DNA of 64,000 nucleotides. It comes from Pseudomonas sp. UBA2684. Lineage in GTDB: Bacteria > Pseudomonadota > Gammaproteobacteria > Pseudomonadales > Pseudomonadaceae. Below, piece by piece: positions 59,265-64,000 of the stretch; position 1 is the stretch's first letter; each line of letters starts with the position of its first letter. Location: contig DELY01000048.1 in assembly GCA_002354655.1 (NCBI GenBank), positions 62,001 through 126,000 on the forward strand, read 5' to 3'. Below the pieces are notes generated by a model that was not told the origin of the DNA, did not search any database, and was given only the letters and a program-made list of their open reading frames with translations. Position numbers and translations under genes: made by a program.

Positions 59265-60026
59265 CTATTGCCGCTCAGAATTGCGCCGGCTGACCTTGGC
59301 CACTGGCATGGGCACTAGTTTGCCCATGGGCTCACGGCGTGATTGCCGTAATGGGCGCAGACCGATGACCAGTTTGCGCGCCACCAGCAGGTAGAAGCCA
59401 CCGCCCGGCGACTGCCAGGAGCCGCCTGAATGCTCTAGAAATGCCAGCCGCGCCTGCCAGGCCGGCGAAGAAAGCGGCGGACGATAGCACCCGAAGCGGC
59501 GTTTCTCCAGCGCAAAACCGAGCAGGTGCAACCAGTCACTGACCCGACTGGGCGCGATGCAGCGCGCCTGGCGCAAGGCATCCTGACTGAACAGCCGGCG
59601 CACGCCCCAGGCACTGGCCGGGTTGATTCCGACCACCAGCAGGTGGCCGCCGGGACGTACGCTGCGGGCGGCTTCGCGGAGCAAGCCATGCGGCGACAAA
59701 CTGAAATCCAGGCCGTGTTGTAGCAACACCACATCGGCGGCATGTTCGGTCAGCGGCCAGGCCTGCTCCTCGCAGACGATTTCCACACCACTGAATGGCG
59801 CCCCCATGCGCACGCTGCGCTGAATTTGCGAGGCATTCGGCGGCGCATCGGCAGACGGGCCGTAATGCACCAGGTAGCCGCCGAAGAAGCGCGCCAACTC
59901 CTCTTCCAGCAACCGCTGCTCTTGCGTCAGCAATAACTGCCCCAGCGGGCCACTGAACCAGTTGCGCGCCGTAGCGATGAGGCTGAGCCAATCGGCATCG
60001 GCCTGGGCGAAAGGATGATCAGACAT
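59265..60026 (-). CDS. SAM-dependent methyltransferase (class I)
   Basis: 253 residues. The SAM-binding core is divergent; the recognisable part is [19 protein letters not shown] and the [17 protein letters not shown] segment (motif after strand 4/5), followed by a typical hydrophobic C-terminal sheet and a basic tail ([16 protein letters not shown]). Positionally equal to PAO1 PA1814 between rnhA and gloB. ATG 60026 ([14 protein letters not shown]) chosen; a longer frame exists to 60056. Substrate unknown. Confidence 0.8.
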   Translation of the reverse strand: MSDHPFAQADADWLSLIATARNWFSGPLGQLLLTQEQRLLEEELARFFGGYLVHYGPSADAPPNASQIQRSVRMGAPFSGVEIVCEEQAWPLTEHAADVVLLQHGLDFSLSPHGLLREAARSVRPGGHLLVVGINPASAWGVRRLFSQDALRQARCIAPSRVSDWLHLLGFALEKRRFGCYRPPLSSPAWQARLAFLEHSGGSWQSPGGGFYLLVARKLVIGLRPLRQSRREPMGKLVPMPVAKVSRRNSERQ

Positions 60027-60100
60027 AAGGATTACCTGCGTAGCCGTCGCTGCCAATGAGGCCTAAGATGCACCTTTATGCCCTGCTAAGCGACCGCATC

Positions 60101-60874
60101 ATGCTAAAGATCGACGCCCTGCCCGCCTTCTCCGACAACTATATATGGTTGCTGCAAGACCTCGAGCAACGCCGCTGCGCGGTGGTCGACCCAGGCGATG
60201 CGGCGCCCGTAGAAGCCTGGCTCGCCGCCAATCCGGGCTGGCAACTGAGCGATATCCTGATCACTCATCACCACTTCGACCACGTCGGCGGTGTCGAGCG
60301 CCTGAAAAGCGCGACAGGCGCCCGCGTGCTCGGTCCGGCTCAGGAAAATATTCCCGCCCGCGACCTGCCGTTGAGCGAAGGCGATAGCGTCGAAGTCCTC
60401 GGCCAGCGCTTGCGGGTACTCGAAGTGCCCGGCCACACCTTGGGCCATATTGCTTACTACCAGGCCGAGCAGCAGTGGCTGTTCTGCGGCGACACGCTGT
60501 TTGCCGCCGGCTGCGGGCGCTTGTTCGAGGGCACTGCCGAACAGATGCACGCCTCGCTCAGCCGGCTCGCGGCGTTACCGGGGCAAACGGCGGTTTACTG
60601 CACCCATGAATACACCCTGAGCAACCTGCGCTTCGCTCAAGCGGTAGAGCCGAACAACCCGCAGATTGCCCAACGCCTCCAGGAGGTCAGCGCGTGGCGC
60701 GCGGCTGGGCAGATCAGCCTGCCGTCCACCGTGGCGTTGGAGCGCGCGACCAATCCGTTCCTGCGCAGCGCCGAAACATCCGTTAAAGAAAAAATCGAGG
60801 CGCATGAAGGGCGGGTCAAGCGCTCGCCCAGCGAGGTATTCGCCGGCCTGCGAACCTGGAAAGACAGCTTCTAA
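60101..60874 (+). CDS. gloB: Hydroxyacylglutathione hydrolase (glyoxalase II)
   Basis: 257 residues. The binuclear metal site motif is [10 protein letters not shown] (H56, H58, D60, H61), later [23 protein letters not shown] and CTHEYT supply the remaining ligands. It hydrolyses S-lactoylglutathione, finishing methylglyoxal detoxification. ATG 60101 gives [17 protein letters not shown], the family start; upstream in-frame ATGs exist at 60056-60068 but add an atypical extension. Divergent from the methyltransferase gene. Confidence 0.95.
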   Translation: MLKIDALPAFSDNYIWLLQDLEQRRCAVVDPGDAAPVEAWLAANPGWQLSDILITHHHFDHVGGVERLKSATGARVLGPAQENIPARDLPLSEGDSVEVLGQRLRVLEVPGHTLGHIAYYQAEQQWLFCGDTLFAAGCGRLFEGTAEQMHASLSRLAALPGQTAVYCTHEYTLSNLRFAQAVEPNNPQIAQRLQEVSAWRAAGQISLPSTVALERATNPFLRSAETSVKEKIEAHEGRVKRSPSEVFAGLRTWKDSF

Positions 60875-60908
60875 AAGGTCGACAACCGCCCAAAAGACTG
60901 GTTAAAAC

Positions 60909-60937
60909 TTGACCACCCCCGAAGTGGTTCCTAGAAT
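60909..60937 (+). promoter_or_regulatory. Sigma-70 promoter of mltD
   Basis: TTGACC (60909-60914), a 17-nt spacer and TAGAAT (60932-60937). A small inverted repeat CCAC-CCCCGAA-GTGG lies in the spacer. The mltD ATG is 36 nt downstream. Confidence 0.7.
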
Positions 60938-60973
60938 CGCCCGACCTTCGCACCGGGAAGAACACCTCAACCA

Positions 60974-62527
60974 ATGCCTTCATCACCGCGCAAGACCTTG
61001 AATTTAAAGGCATTGACACAAAGCGCTCGTGCGCTCGTGGTGGTGTTCTGCGCAACCTTGGCCGGCTGTCAGAGCATGGGCAATGGCGCCGCTGACGACC
61101 AGGGCAACGACACCGATCTGGCGGTAGGCCTGGAACGCGAGCCGGAATGGCTGACCGAGAGCATCAAGGCCGAAGAACCCGAAGACATTTGGGAACGCGT
61201 GCGCAACGGCTATCAGTTGCAAGACACCATCGGCATCAACCCGCGTATCGAACAGCAACGCTTGTGGTTCGTCAGCAACCCCTCGTTCGTCGAAAAAGCC
61301 GGTGAACGCAGCAACCCTTATATTCACTACATCGTCGAGCGCCTGGAAGAGCGCAACATGCCGATGGAGCTGGCGTTGTTGCCGATGATCGAAAGCGCCT
61401 ACAACCCCTTCGCCTACTCGCACGCCCACGCCGTTGGGCTGTGGCAGTTCATCCCGTCTACCGGCCGCTACTTCAACCTGCGCCAGACCAGTTGGTACGA
61501 CGGTCGCCGCGACGTCATGGCCTCGACCAATGCGGCGATGAACTACCTGTCGCGCCTGCATGAAATGTTCAACGGCGACTGGCTACTCGCCCTCGCCGCT
61601 TACAACGCCGGCGAAGGCCGCGTCAGCCGGGCCATCGAGCGCAACCAGAAGCTCGGGCTGCCAACCGACTACTGGAACCTGTCGCTGCCGACCGAGACAC
61701 GCAATTACGTGCCCAAACTGCTGGCCCTCTCGCAAGTGGTCATGACCCCGCAGGCTTACGGCGTGAGCTTGAATCCGATCGCCAACGCACCCTATTTCGA
61801 GAAAGTCGAACTCAAGCAGAGCATGGACCTGTCACGCGTCGCGGCCATGGCCGACCTCGACGAGGACGAGCTCTATCAGCTCAACCCGGCCTTCAAGAAG
61901 CGCATTACCCTGGATGGCCCGCAGCACTTGCTTGTGCCGACCGACAAGGCCGATTTACTGATCGCCAACCTGTCGCTGATGAAGCCGCAGGAGCAGGTGA
62001 ACTGGCAGGAATACACGGTAAGGTCGGGCGACAGCCTGCATGGCATCGCCAACCGCTATCACCTCACGGTCAATACGCTGCGCGACATCAACAAACTGTC
62101 CAGCAATCACCTGCGTATTGGCCAGGTCCTGAGCATCCCCGCCGAGCCTGGCGTACAGCCGACTGAGCCGCTGTTCCAGAACGTGGCCAGTCGCGCAACG
62201 GCGCCACCCGCATACCGGGTGAAGAACGGCGACAACCTGTGGCAAATCGCCAAGGCCCACCAAGTAGCGGTCAAGGACGTACAGCGCTGGAACAACCTCA
62301 AAGGTAACAACCTGCGTGTCGGGCAAACCCTCGCCCTACAAGGCACAGCACCGGCCTCGGCGCAGGCGCGCAATGGCGTGACCTATTACAAGGTGCGCCA
62401 GGGCGATTCGCTGTACCTGATTGCCAAACGCTTCAAGGTGCAGATGCAGCACCTGCAGCGCTGGAACCCGCGCGCCGGCAAGGCGCTAAAGCCGGGACAG
62501 ACCCTCACCCTGCACCTGAAGCGCTGA
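60974..62527 (+). CDS. mltD: Membrane-bound lytic murein transglycosylase D
   Basis: 517 residues. Lipoprotein signal with lipobox LAGC (C32). SLT domain about 105-260 with catalytic E140 in MIESAYNPFAYS and AVGLWQFIP, followed by AAYNAGEGRV. Three C-terminal LysM repeats start near residues 347, 414 and 472 (YTVRSGDSL, YRVKNGDNL, YKVRQGDSL), which anchor it to peptidoglycan. It cleaves glycan strands, forming anhydromuropeptides. Its stop is 1 nt from that of the convergent HDOD gene. Confidence 0.95.
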   Translation: MPSSPRKTLNLKALTQSARALVVVFCATLAGCQSMGNGAADDQGNDTDLAVGLEREPEWLTESIKAEEPEDIWERVRNGYQLQDTIGINPRIEQQRLWFVSNPSFVEKAGERSNPYIHYIVERLEERNMPMELALLPMIESAYNPFAYSHAHAVGLWQFIPSTGRYFNLRQTSWYDGRRDVMASTNAAMNYLSRLHEMFNGDWLLALAAYNAGEGRVSRAIERNQKLGLPTDYWNLSLPTETRNYVPKLLALSQVVMTPQAYGVSLNPIANAPYFEKVELKQSMDLSRVAAMADLDEDELYQLNPAFKKRITLDGPQHLLVPTDKADLLIANLSLMKPQEQVNWQEYTVRSGDSLHGIANRYHLTVNTLRDINKLSSNHLRIGQVLSIPAEPGVQPTEPLFQNVASRATAPPAYRVKNGDNLWQIAKAHQVAVKDVQRWNNLKGNNLRVGQTLALQGTAPASAQARNGVTYYKVRQGDSLYLIAKRFKVQMQHLQRWNPRAGKALKPGQTLTLHLKR

Positions 62528-62528
62528 C

Positions 62529-63980
62529 TCAAGGGCGCTTGCTCAACGCCTCCAGGCAACGTCCGGTGAGCTGGGTAAACCGCTGGAAGGCGACGAACTG
62601 CTCGTGCTTCAAGGCCCGCCCGGAGACCCGGCTGTCGGCATACAGCACGCCAATTTCACGGGTACCGGCCAGCAGCGGCGCAATAAAGAACATGCCCTGC
62701 CCCAGGCGTTGGCGAATTGGCTGCGTGACCAATTCGTTCAGGTTGTAGCTGGCGGGTACGCCCATCCACAACGCCTCCTTATTGCGCAGCACGTAACTGA
62801 AGATATGCGGCTGCTCGCGCTGCTCGACCGGCAATAAGAACTCGCTCATCCAGCCCTGTGCGCCCTCGCCGATTACTCGCTTGGCACGGAAACAGCTTTG
62901 TCCGTCGGCCAGCACCACCAGCATCACCCGCTCAAGACCCGCGCCTTGGTGCAAGCCCTTGAGCAAGGTGTCGAGAATCATGCCGACATCGCCACGTCGC
63001 GAAGCCATCAAGCCGAGGTCTTGCAAGGCTTGCTGCAAAGTCAGCAAATTGGGCTGCAACAAGCGCGCCTTGCGTTGCTCCTGCTGTACGCGAATCTGTT
63101 CGGGATCGGTGTTGGGAATCAGGCTGCACAGCTTGCTGGCGCCAAAGGTCGCGGCCACCTTGACCGTTTCATCGGCACTGGCCAGTACTTGCTGCAAGGC
63201 CTCCTGCGGCGTAACCCCGATAAAATGCGCCATCTGCTCGACCAATGCTTCCATGGCGGGCGAATCCCAGCCCTCCAGCGCCGCCTCGCTGATCCTCGCA
63301 CCCAGGTTCACGGCAAAGACTGCCGGGTCGTTATGGTTGGCGGTGTTGTGCGCCAGGCTGGCGATTGCGCCGAGGTTCCAGCTCTTCACCAGGCCCTGGG
63401 TCAATTGCCGAAAGCTGGTGCCCAGCACGCTACGTACCGCTTCGTCGACATCGACACCGGGCTGCGCCAAAGCACTGGCCAACTCGTCGGCCTGTTCGCC
63501 GCCACAGCCCCAGAACGCCAACTCACCCAAGTGATAGAGCAACGCCGCGATAAACACCTCTTCCTGGTGCCTGGACAGTACGTAACCGGCAATATTGCGC
63601 GCCTGGACCGCGGCGTGAAACGAGCGCGCCAGCAACTCCTGCAACTGTTCGCGCGGTGCCCGGGTGAGCAAGCCATCGATCAGGCTCACCGACAAACCGA
63701 TCAGGCGCACATTTTCAAAGCCGATCAGCATGATGGCCCGCGAAATCGTACGGATGGGTTCTTGCGAGGGGTTGTAATAGACACTGTTGCCGACGCGCAG
63801 CACTTTCGAGGTCAGCGATGCATCGCGCAACAGAACATCGGCGAGTTGCTGCACCGAAGATTTTTCTTGTTGCGCGAGTCGGTGCAGATCTTGCACCACC
63901 GCGGCCAGGGCGGGTAATTCGGCTTGGTTTAATCGATCAACCCATGACTGCAAACCATGGCTACGTGTACCCAAGTTCAA
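62529..63980 (-). CDS. HDOD-domain signalling protein with C-terminal GAF-like domain
   Basis: 483 residues from TTG 63980, but the frame stays open to the window edge, so the true start may lie outside. The HDOD domain (about 10-215) shows LPALAAVVQDLHRLAQQE, VLRVGNSVYYNPSQEP with ISRAIMLIGFENV, and a degenerate HD site. A middle region is followed by a GAF-like module about 310-480 (RRGDVGMILDTLLKGLHQG, QGMFFIAPLLAGTREIGVLY). HDOD proteins regulate motility, biofilm and signalling in proteobacteria; no enzymatic site is visible. Corresponds in position to PAO1 PA1811-type genes. Confidence 0.82.
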   Translation of the reverse strand: MNLGTRSHGLQSWVDRLNQAELPALAAVVQDLHRLAQQEKSSVQQLADVLLRDASLTSKVLRVGNSVYYNPSQEPIRTISRAIMLIGFENVRLIGLSVSLIDGLLTRAPREQLQELLARSFHAAVQARNIAGYVLSRHQEEVFIAALLYHLGELAFWGCGGEQADELASALAQPGVDVDEAVRSVLGTSFRQLTQGLVKSWNLGAIASLAHNTANHNDPAVFAVNLGARISEAALEGWDSPAMEALVEQMAHFIGVTPQEALQQVLASADETVKVAATFGASKLCSLIPNTDPEQIRVQQEQRKARLLQPNLLTLQQALQDLGLMASRRGDVGMILDTLLKGLHQGAGLERVMLVVLADGQSCFRAKRVIGEGAQGWMSEFLLPVEQREQPHIFSYVLRNKEALWMGVPASYNLNELVTQPIRQRLGQGMFFIAPLLAGTREIGVLYADSRVSGRALKHEQFVAFQRFTQLTGRCLEALSKRP

Positions 63981-64000
63981 GGCCTCATTATGGTTTATTC

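Overview
The window is chromosomal DNA of a Pseudomonas (gamma-proteobacterium). The evidence is a GC-rich, densely coding sequence, a complete nuoA-N operon with the fused nuoCD gene, Pseudomonas-type REP repeats, and gene neighbourhoods that I recognise from memory from P. aeruginosa PAO1. Species cannot be fixed from the sequence alone.

Layout. (1) 1-1 kb: the 3' end of a PhoX-type phosphatase gene and a DUF4442 hotdog gene broken by an apparent one-base frameshift. (2) 1.4-16.3 kb: the 13-gene nuo operon for respiratory complex I. (3) 16.5-22.1 kb: two chemoreceptor genes (sCache CtpM-like and dCache TlpQ-like) flanking an antiporter-family transporter, then an FMN reductase. (4) 23.1-25.7 kb: a four-gene operon of two periplasmic PepSY proteins, an OmpR-type regulator and a PhoQ-like sensor kinase. 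This matches the BqsRS (CarRS) locus and has a near-consensus BqsR box upstream. (5) 25.9-30.5 kb: a looser accessory stretch with a patatin, a 176-bp MITE-like inverted-repeat element, an alpha/beta hydrolase, an orphan membrane protein, a long AT-rich gap with a perfect 18-bp palindrome, and the remnant of an AraC-family regulator. (6) 30.5-64 kb: a long block resembling PAO1 PA1847 back to about PA1811: nfuA, cti, metH, a diguanylate cyclase, an RlmN-like radical SAM methylase, cysI-DUF934, acuI-like reductase, sohB, a phosphatase/SCP2/kinase/SDR cluster, nudC-fimL, dienoyl-CoA isomerase, ldcA, dnaQ-rnhA, gloB, mltD and an HDOD protein.

The two syntenic blocks, which are far apart in PAO1, meet across the repeat-rich accessory region at 25.9-30.5 kb, so that region is probably a rearrangement junction. 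Functionally the window is mostly core: energy generation, chemotaxis and metal sensing, Fe-S biogenesis, methionine and sulfur assimilation, membrane lipid adaptation and DNA replication fidelity.

I found no CRISPR array, tRNA, rRNA, prophage or complete insertion sequence. No clearly new multi-gene system is evident. The most interesting items are the BqsR-box operon, the MITE whose terminal repeat supplies the stop codon of the patatin gene, the 18-bp palindrome, a 37-residue membrane protein beside cysI, the absence of the tse1-tsi1 locus between metH and cti, and a kinase/phosphatase/SDR/SCP2 cluster that could handle hydroxyacyl-CoA. Homology and PAO1 comparisons are from memory and residue motifs, not from searches.
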